Notes: generated from the sequence alone by a model not told the origin. DNA of 64,000 bases from Pseudomonas sp. Marseille-Q3773 (GCF_916618955.1 NZ_OU745390.1:2356001-2420000); one strand, 5' to 3'; counted from the first letter of the stretch, positions 30,505 through 42,178 are shown. Program-made: numbers and translations.

Positions 30505-32247
30505 ATGCACAGGCATGGCGCACACTTGCTGGACGCCACGTCGGCGCGCTTCGCCCTCTGGGCACCCGATGCGCGCAGCGTGAGCGTGGAACTGGAGCAA
30601 CAGCCGCCGATAGCGCTGCTGCCTGAGGGCGGTGGCTGGTACACCGGGGTCGCCCCGGCCCGGGCAGGCGACAACTACCACTACCGGATCGACGGGCAGC
30701 TGCAAGTGGCCGACCCAGCGTCCCGTTACCAGCCCGACGGTGTCCATGGCCCCAGCCAGGTGGTGGATATCGCCGCCTACCCATGGCAGCACCGCTGGCA
30801 AGGCCGGCCCTGGCACGAAGCCGTGATCCAGGAACTGCACGTCGGTGCGCTGGGTGGCTACGCAGGCGTGGCCAACCTGCTGCCGCGCGTGGCCGCCACC
30901 GGCATCACCGCCATCGAACTGATGCCGATAGGCCAGTTCCCCGGCGCACGCAACTGGGGCTATGACGGTGTGTTGCCTTTCGCCGCCCAACATTCCTACG
31001 GCACCCCGCTGCAACTGTGCCAGCTGATCGACCAGGCACACGGCCATGGCCTGATGGTGATGCTCGACGTGGTGTACAACCACTTCGGCCCGGACGGCAA
31101 TTACCTGCACCAGTACGCCAGCCCGTTCTTTCGCGAAGACCGCCAGACGCCCTGGGGCGCGGCCATCGACTTCCGGCGCCCGCAGGTACGCGAGTACTTC
31201 ATCCAGAACGCCCTGATGTGGCTGTGCGAGTACCGCTTCGACGGCCTGCGCCTGGATGCGGTGCATGCCATCGACCAGCCGGATTTCCTCGTCGAGCTGG
31301 CGCAACGGGTGCGGGCTGCGGTGGAACCGGGCCGCCACGTGTGGCTGGTACTGGAAAACGAACACAACCAGGCCTTCCTGCTGGAGCAAGGTTTCGATGC
31401 GCAGTGGAACGACGACGGCCACAACGCATTGCACGTACTGCTGACCGGCGAAACCGAAGGCTACTACGAAGACTACAAGCACCGGCCGATCGACAAGCTG
31501 GCCCGCTGCCTGGGCGAAGGCTTCGTGTTCCAGGGCGAAGCCAATCGCCACGGCCAGCCCAGGGGCGAACCGAGTGGCCACCTCGCACCCAGCGCTTTCG
31601 TGTTGTTCTTGCAGAACCATGACCAGATCGGCAACCGGGCGCTGGGCGAGCGCCTCAGCGTGCTGTGCCCGCCTGCGGCGTTGCAGGCAGCCACCGCCTT
31701 GCTGTTGCTGAGCCCGATGATCCCGCTGCTGTTCATGGGCGACGATGACGGCAGCCGCGCGCCGTTCCTGTTCTTCACCGATTTCCACGACGAACTGGCC
31801 GACGCCGTACGTGAAGGCCGGCGCGGTGAATTTGCCCATTTCCCGGCCTTTGCCGACCCGGAACAGCGCGCCCGCATCCCCGACCCGAACGCCTTGCAGA
31901 CCTTCGAGCGCTCGCGGCCAGACAGTCACGACGTGCTCGCCGGCTGGCATGGGCTCTATCAGCAGTTGCTGACGCTACGCCGCCAGCAATTGCTGCCGCG
32001 CCTGCCCGGCACGCGCGCGCTGGGCGCCAAGGTGCTTGGCGACAAGGCGCTGAGCGCCAGCTGGCGCCTGGGCGACGGCAGTACCTTGCGCATCGACCTG
32101 AACCTGGCGGACCAGCCGCAGCCCGTCGCGCTGCCCCCGGCCGGGCTACGGCTGTTCGATAGCAGCGCCGATGCCCACCCGGACGACACCCTTTCCCCCT
32201 ACAGTTGTGTGGCCAGCCTGCTGCCGCACAGCCCGGAGACGCCATGA
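30505..32247 (+). CDS. treZ: Malto-oligosyltrehalose trehalohydrolase TreZ
   Basis: This 580-residue GH13 enzyme releases trehalose from the maltooligosyl-trehalose made by TreY. An N-terminal CBM48-like domain (HLLDATSARFALWAPDARSV) is followed by the catalytic barrel. Catalytic residues are visible in FDGLRLDAVHAI (Asp nucleophile), VLENEHN (Glu) and FLQNHDQIGN (Asp). The start follows glgA by 14 bp with GAGAGGG upstream. Its stop overlaps the malQ start (ATGA), so synthesis is coupled. Together with GlgA and TreY it makes trehalose from cytoplasmic glucan, a typical osmotic and desiccation response in pseudomonads. Confidence 0.95.
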   Translation: MHRHGAHLLDATSARFALWAPDARSVSVELEQQPPIALLPEGGGWYTGVAPARAGDNYHYRIDGQLQVADPASRYQPDGVHGPSQVVDIAAYPWQHRWQGRPWHEAVIQELHVGALGGYAGVANLLPRVAATGITAIELMPIGQFPGARNWGYDGVLPFAAQHSYGTPLQLCQLIDQAHGHGLMVMLDVVYNHFGPDGNYLHQYASPFFREDRQTPWGAAIDFRRPQVREYFIQNALMWLCEYRFDGLRLDAVHAIDQPDFLVELAQRVRAAVEPGRHVWLVLENEHNQAFLLEQGFDAQWNDDGHNALHVLLTGETEGYYEDYKHRPIDKLARCLGEGFVFQGEANRHGQPRGEPSGHLAPSAFVLFLQNHDQIGNRALGERLSVLCPPAALQAATALLLLSPMIPLLFMGDDDGSRAPFLFFTDFHDELADAVREGRRGEFAHFPAFADPEQRARIPDPNALQTFERSRPDSHDVLAGWHGLYQQLLTLRRQQLLPRLPGTRALGAKVLGDKALSASWRLGDGSTLRIDLNLADQPQPVALPPAGLRLFDSSADAHPDDTLSPYSCVASLLPHSPETP

Positions 32248-34313
32248 GCGAACCTTTGCTACACCAGCTGGCACGGCAGGCCGGGCTCGCCCGCGACTGG
32301 GTCGATGCCAACAACCGCCCCCAGCAAGTCAGTGACGATGTACTGCGCCGGGTGCTGGAAGCCCTTGGCCATGGTTGCGCAGACGATGCCCAGGTACGTG
32401 ACAGCCTGGCCAGCCTCGCGCACAGCGATGATGCCGAGCATGTGCCACCCCTGCTGACTGCGGATGCTGGCCAGGCGTTGGCGCTCGACCGCTACTTCGC
32501 CGGCGGTAGCCCGGTGCGCTGCACCCTGGAGGACGGCGCGCAGCTGCAACTGCAGCTGGATGCCCAGGGCCGGCTGCCTGGCCAGTTGCCACCGGGTTAC
32601 CACCAGCTACAGATCGAAGGCCACGCATTCACCCTGGCCGTGGCACCGGCCGGCTGCGTGGCGCTGCATGAGCGGGTCAGCCAACCGCCAGCGCGCTGCT
32701 GGGGCATTTCCGTGCAGCTATATAGCTTGCGTCGTCCTGGCGATGGTGGCTATGGCGACTGCATGGCCCTTGAACAACTGGCCCGCAGCGCTGCCGAACG
32801 CGGTGCCGATGCCCTGGCCATCAGCCCGATCCATGCGCTTTCGGCATTCGACCAGCACCATTACAGCCCCTATTCCCCTTCCAGCCGGCTGCTGCTCAAC
32901 AGCCTGTACGCCAGCCCGGCAGCCATCCTCGGCGAACGCGCCGTGCGCCAGGCCGTGGAGGCATGTGGCCTGGAACAGGCCCTGGAAGCGCTGGAGCAGG
33001 AGCCGCTGGTGGACTGGCCGCGCGCAGCCGAAGCCCGTCGCCGGCTGTTGCAGGCGCTGTACAAGGACTTCAGCCAAGGCGACCACCCGCAGCGAAGCGA
33101 CTTCGACAGTTTCCGCGAGGCCGCCGGCGAAGCGCTGGAACACCATTGCCGCTTCGAAGTGCTGCAGGCCGAGGCGGTCGACCAGGGCCTCGGCGCCGAC
33201 TGGCGCAACTGGCCAGAGGCCTGGCGCGACCCCTACCATGCCGAAGTGCAGAGCTTTGCTGCCAGCTACCCGGCGCGCATCGAGTTCCAGGCGTTCTGCC
33301 AGTGGCTGACCGAACGCAGCCTGCAACGCGCCCAGGAAGCCGCGCGCGGCAATGGCATGGCGGTCGGCCTGATCGCCGACCTGGCGGTGGGTGCCGACGG
33401 CGCCGGCAGCCAGGCCTGGAGCCGCCAGGACGAGCTGCTGGCCAACCTCACCGTGGGTGCACCACCCGACATCCTCAACCGGTCGGGCCAGGACTGGGGT
33501 ATCTGCGGCTTCTCCCCGGAAGGCCTGAAACGCAACGGCTACCGCGCCTTCATCGAAATGCTGCGGGCCAACCTGGCCCACGCCGGCGGGCTGCGGATCG
33601 ACCATGTGATGGGCCTGCGCCGGTTGTGGGTGATTCCGCGTGGATCCAAGCCCAGCGAAGGTGCCTATCTCGAATACCCGCTGGACGACCTGCTGCGCCT
33701 GCTGGCGCTGGAGTCGATGCGCCACGGCGCGGTCATCCTCGGCGAAGACCTCGGCACCGTACCCGCAGGGCTACGCGAAGCCTTGGCCAGGCGTAACGTG
33801 CTGGGCATGCGGGTGTTGCCGTTCGAGCAAGCCTCGCCCGGCAACTTCACGCCGATCCTGGACTGGCCGGACAACGCCCTGGCCACCACCGGCACCCACG
33901 ACCTGGCGCCCCTGGCCGGCTGGCTGGAAAACCGCGATATCGACTGGAGCCACCGCCTGCAACTGATCGATGCCGCTACCGAACTGCATTGGCGCCATGA
34001 CCGGCAGAAGGAACACGCCGGCCTGCGGCGCACTCTGGAATCCAACTATGGTCTGCTTGAGGACAACGACGCCGTGATCGACGCCGCCATTCGCTATGTT
34101 GGCCACACCCGCGCCCCGCTGGTGCTGGTCCCCCTCGAAGACCTGCTGGGCTGCGACGAGCAACCCAACCTGCCCGGTACCACCGAAGGCCACCCCAACT
34201 GGCGTCGGCGCTTTGCCCGGCCAGTGCGTGAGCTGCTCGACGATGACGATGCCGCCCGGCGTGTCGAGCTGCTGGCCCAGGCCCGCGAGCAAGCCTGGGA
34301 GCGTGACCGATGA
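32244..34313 (+). CDS. malQ: 4-alpha-glucanotransferase (amylomaltase)
   Basis: The start is the ATG at 32244, overlapping the treZ stop. This 689-residue GH77 enzyme has the catalytic barrel motifs GLRIDHVMGL (nucleophile Asp), VILGEDLGTVP (acid/base Glu) and TTGTHDLAPLAGW. The N-terminal 140 residues form the extra beta domain seen in long proteobacterial MalQ proteins. It disproportionates maltooligosaccharides, recycling the short glucans left by TreY/TreZ and GlgX. It overlaps treY by four bases, continuing the translational coupling in this operon. Confidence 0.95.
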   Translation: MSEPLLHQLARQAGLARDWVDANNRPQQVSDDVLRRVLEALGHGCADDAQVRDSLASLAHSDDAEHVPPLLTADAGQALALDRYFAGGSPVRCTLEDGAQLQLQLDAQGRLPGQLPPGYHQLQIEGHAFTLAVAPAGCVALHERVSQPPARCWGISVQLYSLRRPGDGGYGDCMALEQLARSAAERGADALAISPIHALSAFDQHHYSPYSPSSRLLLNSLYASPAAILGERAVRQAVEACGLEQALEALEQEPLVDWPRAAEARRRLLQALYKDFSQGDHPQRSDFDSFREAAGEALEHHCRFEVLQAEAVDQGLGADWRNWPEAWRDPYHAEVQSFAASYPARIEFQAFCQWLTERSLQRAQEAARGNGMAVGLIADLAVGADGAGSQAWSRQDELLANLTVGAPPDILNRSGQDWGICGFSPEGLKRNGYRAFIEMLRANLAHAGGLRIDHVMGLRRLWVIPRGSKPSEGAYLEYPLDDLLRLLALESMRHGAVILGEDLGTVPAGLREALARRNVLGMRVLPFEQASPGNFTPILDWPDNALATTGTHDLAPLAGWLENRDIDWSHRLQLIDAATELHWRHDRQKEHAGLRRTLESNYGLLEDNDAVIDAAIRYVGHTRAPLVLVPLEDLLGCDEQPNLPGTTEGHPNWRRRFARPVRELLDDDDAARRVELLAQAREQAWERDR

Positions 34314-37084
34314 AAGCCCTGAGCGCGACCCTGCGCCTGCAGTTTCACAGTGACTTCACCCTCGACCACGCCGTGCCGCTGGTGCCGTACTTCGCCCAGC
34401 TGGGCATCAGCCACCTGTATGCCTCGCCCATCCTCAAGGCCCGCGCCGGTTCGCGCCATGGCTACGACGTGGTCGACCCGACCCAGGTCAACCCGGAACT
34501 GGGTGGCGAGGCAGCCCTGGTGCGGCTGGTCGCAGCCCTGCGCCAGCACGGCATGGGGCTGATCCTCGACACGGTGTCCAACCACATGGCCGTCGGCGGT
34601 GCCGACAACCCGTGGTGGCAAAGCCTGCTGGCCTGGGGCCGGCGCAGCCCGTATGCACAGTTCTTCGATATCCAGTGGCATTCCAGCGATCCGTTGCTGG
34701 CCGGGCAGTTGCTGCTGCCGTTCCTCGGCAGCGACTACGGCGTGGCGTTGAAGCAGGGCGAGATACCGCTGCAATTCGACGCCCAGCAAGGCGTGCTGCA
34801 GATCGCCCATTACCAGCACCGGTTCCCGATCTGCCCGGCCGATTACGGCTGGATTCTGGCCCTGAGCCCGGAACCGGCGCTGAAGGCCCTGGCCGAACAT
34901 TTCACCGCCCTCAACGCTTCGCCCGACCCGCTGGCCGACGCCCTGCCCCTGCACGCCGAACTGGCCCGCCTGGTGGGCGAAGGCGCCGACCTGCAATCGG
35001 CCCTGGAGGCCTTCGACAGCCGCAGCGAGGCCGGCTTCAGGCGCCTACACCTGCTGCTGGAACGCCAGACCTACCGCCTGGCCAGCTGGCGCACCGCTGC
35101 CGACGACATCAACTGGCGGCGCTTTTTCGACATCAACGAACTGGGCGGCCTGCGGGTCGAACGCGCAGTGGTGTTCGAGGCTACCCATGCCAAGCTCTTC
35201 GAGCTGATCGAGCGCGGCCTGGTGGATGGCCTGCGCATCGACCATATCGACGGCCTGGCCGACCCGCGTGGCTACTGCCGCAAACTGCGCCGGCGGGTCG
35301 ATGGCTTGCTGGCGCGGCGCCCGCTGCAGGCGGCGCTGCAGCACTTCCCGATCTACGTGGAAAAGATCCTCGGCGCCGACGAGCACCTGCACCGCGACTG
35401 GCTGACCGACGGCACCACCGGCTACGAGTTCATGAACCAGGTATCGCTGCTGCAGCATGACCCCGCAGGCGAGGCCACGCTGACCGAGCTGTGGGCCAAC
35501 GTGACCGAGCGCCCCGCCTTCAGCGAAGAAGTGCGCCAGGCGCGTCACCTGGTACTCAATGCCAGCCTGGCCGGGGACTGCGAGTCGGTGGCCCAGGCGC
35601 TGTTGCAGGTGGCGCGCAACGACCTGATGACCCGCGACCTGACCTTGGGCGCGATCCGCCGTGCCTTGCAGGCGCTGGTGGCGCATTACCCGGTGTACCG
35701 CACCTACTTCAATGCCTGTGGTCGCCCGGCGCAGGACGAAGCGTTCTTCCAGCAGGCGCTGGCCAACGCCCGCCAGGACCTCAGCGAGGCCGACTGGCCA
35801 CTGCTCGAGCAGCTCGAGCAATGGCTGGGCGGGCAGGCCTGGCGCAAGCTGCCGGCAGGCCATGCACGCAAGCAGTTGCGCCACGCCTGCGTGCGCTTCC
35901 AGCAACTGACCGCACCCAGCGCTGCCAAGGCGGTGGAAGATACCGCCTTCTACCGCAGCGCCCGGCTGCTGTCGCGCAATGACGTCGGCTTCGAGGCCGA
36001 GCGTTTCAGCGCCCCGCCCGAGCACTTCCACAACGAAGCACAGCGGCGCCTGCGCGACTTCCCCGACAACCTGCTGGCCACCGCCACGCATGACCACAAA
36101 CGCGGCGAAGACACCCGTGCGCGCCTGGCCGTGCTGAGCGAGCGCGGCCCGTGGCTGGCCAGCCGGGTGGAGCACTGGCGCGAGCTGGCCAGCCCGTTGC
36201 GCGTGCCCCTGGACGACGGCCCGGCGCCCAGCCCCGGCGACGAGCTGATGTTGTTGCAGACCGTGCTCGGCAGCTGGCCGCTGGCGCTCGACCCGCATGA
36301 TGACAATGGCCTGCGCCAGTATGCCGAGCGCATTCGCCAATGGCAGCAGAAGGCCGTGCGTGAGGCCAAGCTGCGCAGCAGCTGGAACGCGCCCAACGAG
36401 GCTTATGAAACTGCCTGTGCGCGTTATGTCGACGGCCTGCTGCTGGACGGCGAGAACCAGCAGTTGCGCAAGTCGCTGGCCGAAGCCGCGCAGTTGCTGG
36501 CCTGCCCCGGCGCACTCAACGGCTTGGTGCAGGCCCTGCTGCGCATGACCACGCCCGGTGTGCCGGACCTGTACCAGGGCAACGAATACTGGGATTTCAG
36601 CCTGGTCGACCCGGACAACCGCCGGGCCGTGGATTACGCCGCCCGGCGCAACAGCCTGGACGACGCCACGCCATTGGCCGAGTTGCTGGCGCACTGGCAC
36701 GACGGCCGTATCAAGCAGGCCTTGATTGCCCGCGTGCTCGACTGCCGCCAGGCCAACGTCGAGCTGTTCCGCCGGGGCGCCTACCTGCCGCTGACCGTGC
36801 AGGGTCGCCACGCCGACAAGGTACTGGCGTTCGCCCGCCTGGGCGAAGGCCAGCGCGCCGTCATCATCGCGCCACGCCTGGCCAGTACCCTGCTGGGCGC
36901 AGCCCCCATACCCCTGATCCCGGCGCAGAACTGGGACGACACCCGGGTAAGTCTGCCGTTTGCCTTGTCGCCTGCCAATTCGACTGGACTTTTTGGCGGT
37001 GCCGTTGTCAGCCCTGTTAGAGAGTTGATGTTGAGCACCGTGCTGTCGGAGTTCCCAGTCAACCTGTTGATCGAACATGCCTAG
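34310..37084 (+). CDS. treY: Malto-oligosyltrehalose synthase TreY
   Basis: This 924-residue GH13 enzyme isomerises the reducing-end alpha-1,4 bond of glucans to alpha,alpha-1,1, giving maltooligosyl-trehalose for TreZ. The N-terminus ATLRLQFHSDFTLDHAVPL and SHLYASPILKARAGSRHGYD are typical. Catalytic motifs are VDGLRIDHIDGLADP (Asp), IYVEKILG (Glu) and TATHDHKRGED (Asp). The length is in the family's upper range. The gene overlaps malQ (ATGA) and is followed 17 bp later by a small DUF2934 gene. Confidence 0.95.
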   Translation: MKALSATLRLQFHSDFTLDHAVPLVPYFAQLGISHLYASPILKARAGSRHGYDVVDPTQVNPELGGEAALVRLVAALRQHGMGLILDTVSNHMAVGGADNPWWQSLLAWGRRSPYAQFFDIQWHSSDPLLAGQLLLPFLGSDYGVALKQGEIPLQFDAQQGVLQIAHYQHRFPICPADYGWILALSPEPALKALAEHFTALNASPDPLADALPLHAELARLVGEGADLQSALEAFDSRSEAGFRRLHLLLERQTYRLASWRTAADDINWRRFFDINELGGLRVERAVVFEATHAKLFELIERGLVDGLRIDHIDGLADPRGYCRKLRRRVDGLLARRPLQAALQHFPIYVEKILGADEHLHRDWLTDGTTGYEFMNQVSLLQHDPAGEATLTELWANVTERPAFSEEVRQARHLVLNASLAGDCESVAQALLQVARNDLMTRDLTLGAIRRALQALVAHYPVYRTYFNACGRPAQDEAFFQQALANARQDLSEADWPLLEQLEQWLGGQAWRKLPAGHARKQLRHACVRFQQLTAPSAAKAVEDTAFYRSARLLSRNDVGFEAERFSAPPEHFHNEAQRRLRDFPDNLLATATHDHKRGEDTRARLAVLSERGPWLASRVEHWRELASPLRVPLDDGPAPSPGDELMLLQTVLGSWPLALDPHDDNGLRQYAERIRQWQQKAVREAKLRSSWNAPNEAYETACARYVDGLLLDGENQQLRKSLAEAAQLLACPGALNGLVQALLRMTTPGVPDLYQGNEYWDFSLVDPDNRRAVDYAARRNSLDDATPLAELLAHWHDGRIKQALIARVLDCRQANVELFRRGAYLPLTVQGRHADKVLAFARLGEGQRAVIIAPRLASTLLGAAPIPLIPAQNWDDTRVSLPFALSPANSTGLFGGAVVSPVRELMLSTVLSEFPVNLLIEHA

Positions 37085-37101
37085 CATTCAGGAGCGTCGT
37101 G

Positions 37102-37395
37102 ATGAGTGTCGATGAAAAACGAGTACGCGAATTCGCCTACCAGATCTGGGAATCGGAGGGCAAACCGGAGGGCCAGGAAAGCCGCCATTGGGACATGGCG
37201 CGCAAGCTTGCCGAAGCCGAGGCCTTGGCCCCCGAGGCCAAGCCCAAGGCGGCCGGCAAAGCCAAGGTAGCGGCCAAGCCGAAAGCAGCGGCAGCGCCCA
37301 AGGCGCCCGCCGAGCCCAAGGTAGCGGCGTTGCCGGGCGTCAAGCCGGCGGCGGCGAAGAAACCACGTGCGGTGAAGAAACCCACAGCCGGCTGA
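37102..37395 (+). CDS. DUF2934 protein with Lys/Ala/Pro-rich tail
   Basis: The start is the ATG at 37102, 7 nt after AGGAG; a GTG one codon earlier is possible. The 97-residue product has an N-terminal DUF2934-like domain (DEKRVREFAYQIWESEGKPE followed by GQESRHWDMARKLAE). The tail of about 55 residues is built of KPKAA, AKVAA and APKAPAEPK repeats, like histone H1 or AlgP tails. Such genes often sit among trehalose/glycogen genes in soil bacteria. The tail could bind DNA or another polyanion; the function is unknown. It is probably co-transcribed with treY. Confidence 0.82.
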   Translation: MSVDEKRVREFAYQIWESEGKPEGQESRHWDMARKLAEAEALAPEAKPKAAGKAKVAAKPKAAAAPKAPAEPKVAALPGVKPAAAKKPRAVKKPTAG

Positions 37396-37464
37396 GCCGC
37401 TACCGGCCCTTTCGCGCCAGGCCCGCGGCCACCAGCCTGTACTGGCTAGTAGCTGGGGAAATCC

Positions 37465-37495
37465 CTGTGGGAGCGGGCGTACCCGCGAAAGGCCG
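37465..37495. repeat. Single REP element between DUF2934 gene and glgX
   Basis: The element CCTGTGGGAGCGGGCGTACC followed by CGCGAAAGGCC is one copy of the GGGAGCGGG-TTNACCCGCGAA family that recurs near 42.1, 50.2 and 52.1 kb. It is single here, without an inverted partner. Confidence 0.75.
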
Positions 37496-37546
37496 GCCCA
37501 GCCATCCATCGTTCTGTTCCTAGCACCCGGCCATTCGAGGACCGTC

Positions 37547-39700
<2,154 letters not shown>

Positions 39701-39726
39701 ACCTGGACCGCCGGCATGGGTCCTTT

Positions 39727-39841
39727 GTGTAGGAGCGGCCTTGCGTCGCGAAAGGGCCGCATAGCGCCCCGACCATGCTTGCCATGCGGCTGGAAACGGG
39801 GGCCGCCGAGCGGCCCTTTCGCGACGCAAGGCCGCTCCTAC
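39727..39841. repeat. Inverted REP pair (BIME) after glgX
   Basis: The arm starting TGTAGGAGCGGCCTTGCGTC at about 39727 and the arm ending GACGCAAGGCCGCTCCTAC (up to 39841) are inverted copies. Each also contains GCGAAAGGGCCGC or its inverse. It is the same family as 12079-12195. It can fold into one long hairpin and probably ends the glgX transcript. Confidence 0.88.
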
Positions 39842-39876
39842 GATGAAGCCTGTAAACCGTTACCTGAGGAGCCACC

Positions 39877-40671
39877 GTGAACCCCGAAGCCGGTAGTAAA
39901 GGTTTCGCCAGCGTCAACCAGGCCGCGGCCGTGAAACGCCTGCGGGTACTGACGGTGAATACCCACAAGGGCTTCACCGCCTTCAACCGGCGCTTCATCC
40001 TGCCGGAGCTGCGCGAGGCGGTGCGCAGCACCCAGGCCGATATCGTGTTCCTCCAGGAAGTGCTCGGCAGCCACGATCGCCACGCTGCACGCTACCCCGG
40101 CTGGCCGCAGACGTCGCAGTACGAGTTCCTTGCCGACAGCATGTGGAGCGACTTTGCCTACGGTCGCAACGCGGTCTACCCCGACGGCCACCATGGCAAT
40201 GCCCTGCTCTCCAAATACCCGATCATCGAACACCGCAACCTCGACGTGTCGATCACCGGCCCCGAACGCCGCGGCCTGCTGCATTGCATTCTCGACGTCC
40301 CCGGGCAGCACAACGTACACGCCATCTGCGTGCACCTGTCGCTGCTGGAAAGCCACCGCCAGAAACAGCTGCAGTTGCTGCGCAGACTGCTTGAATCATT
40401 ACCCGGCGATGCCCCGGTGATCATTGCCGGTGACTTCAACGACTGGAAAGCCCACGGCAACCGCACCCTGGGCCTGCAGCGCGATCTGCACGAAGCCTTC
40501 GAGCGCCATCATGGCCACCTCGCCCGCACCTACCCTGCCCGCTTGCCGCTGCTGCGCCTGGACCGCATCTACCTGCGCAATGCGGAAAGCCATGGGCCGC
40601 GTATTCTGGGGCACAAACCTTGGTCGCACCTGTCAGATCACCTGCCCTTGGCAGTGGAAGTCAGGCTTTAG
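39877..40671 (+). CDS. Endonuclease/exonuclease/phosphatase (EEP) family protein
   Basis: The GTG start at 39877 has GAGGAG 5 nt upstream. The 264-residue protein has the metal-dependent EEP fold motifs: LTVNTHKGF, IVFLQEVLG (metal Glu), the central GNALLSKYPI, VIIAGDFNDW (catalytic Asp/Asn) and LSDHLPLAVEV (catalytic Asp-His). No signal peptide or membrane segment is seen. It resembles YbhP-like proteins often encoded near cardiolipin synthase, but no such gene is here. The substrate could be a phospholipid head group, a nucleotide or DNA; sequence alone does not decide. Confidence 0.88.
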   Translation: MNPEAGSKGFASVNQAAAVKRLRVLTVNTHKGFTAFNRRFILPELREAVRSTQADIVFLQEVLGSHDRHAARYPGWPQTSQYEFLADSMWSDFAYGRNAVYPDGHHGNALLSKYPIIEHRNLDVSITGPERRGLLHCILDVPGQHNVHAICVHLSLLESHRQKQLQLLRRLLESLPGDAPVIIAGDFNDWKAHGNRTLGLQRDLHEAFERHHGHLARTYPARLPLLRLDRIYLRNAESHGPRILGHKPWSHLSDHLPLAVEVRL

Positions 40672-40987
40672 CAATCATTTTTCATAGTGCAGGGACGGCA
40701 AATAGCGAACCCCACTATGGACGATATTTTCGCGCTTAAAATCAAGCTCTTGAACCGGATCACGCCAAGCCCATACTTTTTTCACGCTTTCTTGACGCAA
40801 GCGGCGGCCTCTCCTTAGCTGATCTTGTCTAGCAGTAAATATTTTGCGCCGGGCCTCTAGCTCGCGCCTTCGTGCGCGTCCGCAAAAGCTGGCGTGCTGG
40901 TTTGGGTCGCCCACTGTTTTTGCCGTACAGCCCGTGATCTCAGGCCAGGTCCCAGGGCTGTACCCCACAAAACCAAGGAGATCCGCC
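40672..40987. promoter_or_regulatory. Upstream region of the autotransporter-barrel gene
   Basis: In this 316-bp gap I find no convincing gene. It is less GC-rich than its neighbours (for example CAGTAAATATTTTGCGCC near 40833). It should contain the promoter of the barrel gene; AAGGAG at its end is that gene's ribosome site. A minus-strand frame through the gap continues antisense into the barrel gene and is treated as chance. Confidence 0.4.
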
Positions 40988-42061
40988 ATGAAAAGCACCT
41001 CGAACCCGTTGCGCTTCGACAGCATTTTCTTTGCGGTTTCCACGTCGCTGCTTCTGGCAACCCCGGTGGAAACGATTGCGTACGAACTGCAGGATGACCC
41101 GACTTCGCCCGGCTTCCTGCAGCACACCGCGCCGCCACAACTGTCGCTCGACCCGCTTAGCGCCGGTGGCTTGAGTATCGGTACCTTGACTGCCTTTTCG
41201 CAGAAGATGGGCGAACGCCACGGGCTGCCCGCAGCAGCCCGGGGTGCCAGCCAGTGGGCACAGTTCTTCCCCACCCCTGCCCGCAGCGACGCGCAACCTC
41301 CGGAACAACTGGCGACCGGCCCGCAACTGCTGATCGGCCCGGACCTGTTCGTGCGGGAAACGGCAGCGGGCAATGTGCACCGTGCAGGTATTTTCGTGGG
41401 GCAGAACAACCTGCAGGCCCCCTTCAACGGCCTGCGCCAGCGGCTGGGGGACAAACAGCGCAACGCGGTGAACCTGAGCGGCGAAAGCCTGGGCGTCTAC
41501 TGGAGCATGACCCATGAACAGGGCTGGCACCTGGATGCCGTGGCAATGGGTTCGCGCATCGACGTCAATGGCCGTGACCAGAACGGCCAGCGCCTGGACG
41601 ACAGCGGCCACGCCATGACCTTCTCGCTGGAAGGTGGCATCCCCATCGGCCTGGCCGGCGGCTGGGTGATCGAGCCGCAGGCGCAGTTGATCAACCAGCA
41701 GTTCTTCCCCGGCAGCCAGGCTCAGGAACAGACCCTGCAAACCTTGGACAGCCAGCCGAGCTGGAGCGGGCGGGTCGGTGCCAGGTTGTCCGGGCGCTAC
41801 GATGTGCGCGGCATGCCGATCGAGCCCTATGTGCGGACCAACGTGTGGTATGACTTCAGCAATGCCGAAGAGGTGAAGCTGGACCAGGTCGACAAGATAT
41901 CCAGCTCGCGTTACTCCACCACGGTGGAACTGGGCCTGGGGCTGGTGGCCCGGGTGACGCCGGCGGTGGCGTTGTTTGTCAGTGCCGACTACAGCAGTGA
42001 CGTGGATGACAATGACCTGAACGGGTTGATTGGCAGCCTTGGGGTGCGGATGCGGTGGTAG
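40988..42061 (+). CDS. Autotransporter-type outer-membrane beta-barrel without passenger domain
   Basis: The start is the ATG at 40988 with AAGGAG upstream. A signal-like N-terminus (LRFDSIFFAVSTSLLLATPVE) precedes about 75 residues of unstructured sequence. Then follow about 250 residues of alternating beta strands ending GLIGSLGVRMRW, the aromatic C-terminus required for outer-membrane assembly. LGVYWSMTHEQGWHLDAVAMG and WVIEPQAQLINQQFF match the autotransporter (type Va) translocator barrel. At 357 residues there is no room for a usual passenger, so it is either a remnant of a larger autotransporter or a stand-alone barrel. Signal sequence and C-terminus look intact, which favours a functional protein. 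Confidence 0.8.
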   Translation: MKSTSNPLRFDSIFFAVSTSLLLATPVETIAYELQDDPTSPGFLQHTAPPQLSLDPLSAGGLSIGTLTAFSQKMGERHGLPAAARGASQWAQFFPTPARSDAQPPEQLATGPQLLIGPDLFVRETAAGNVHRAGIFVGQNNLQAPFNGLRQRLGDKQRNAVNLSGESLGVYWSMTHEQGWHLDAVAMGSRIDVNGRDQNGQRLDDSGHAMTFSLEGGIPIGLAGGWVIEPQAQLINQQFFPGSQAQEQTLQTLDSQPSWSGRVGARLSGRYDVRGMPIEPYVRTNVWYDFSNAEEVKLDQVDKISSSRYSTTVELGLGLVARVTPAVALFVSADYSSDVDDNDLNGLIGSLGVRMRW

Positions 42062-42070
42062 GCAGGTTCG

Positions 42071-42163
42071 GCCCATTCGCGGGTGAACCCGCTCCCACAA
42101 CGACAGCACAGGGTCTGAAGCTTGTGCAATACCTGTGGGAGCGGGTTTACCCGCGAAGAGGCC
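42071..42163. repeat. Inverted REP pair between barrel gene and glgB
   Basis: Arms CATTCGCGGGTGAACCCGCT (about 42071-42100) and GTGGGAGCGGGTTTACCCGC (about 42131-42163) are inverted copies of the GGGAGCGGGTTNACCCGCGAA family. They lie between two convergent genes and likely end both transcripts. Confidence 0.88.
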
Positions 42164-42178
42164 AGTACAAGCAACACA

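Noticed and set aside
28823..30784. 653-codon minus-strand open frame
   Set aside because: Antisense to glgA and the start of treZ; no recognisable motifs.
40675..41463. 262-codon minus-strand frame
   Set aside because: Two-thirds is antisense to the autotransporter barrel; only its last about 75 codons lie in the gap and they match nothing I know.
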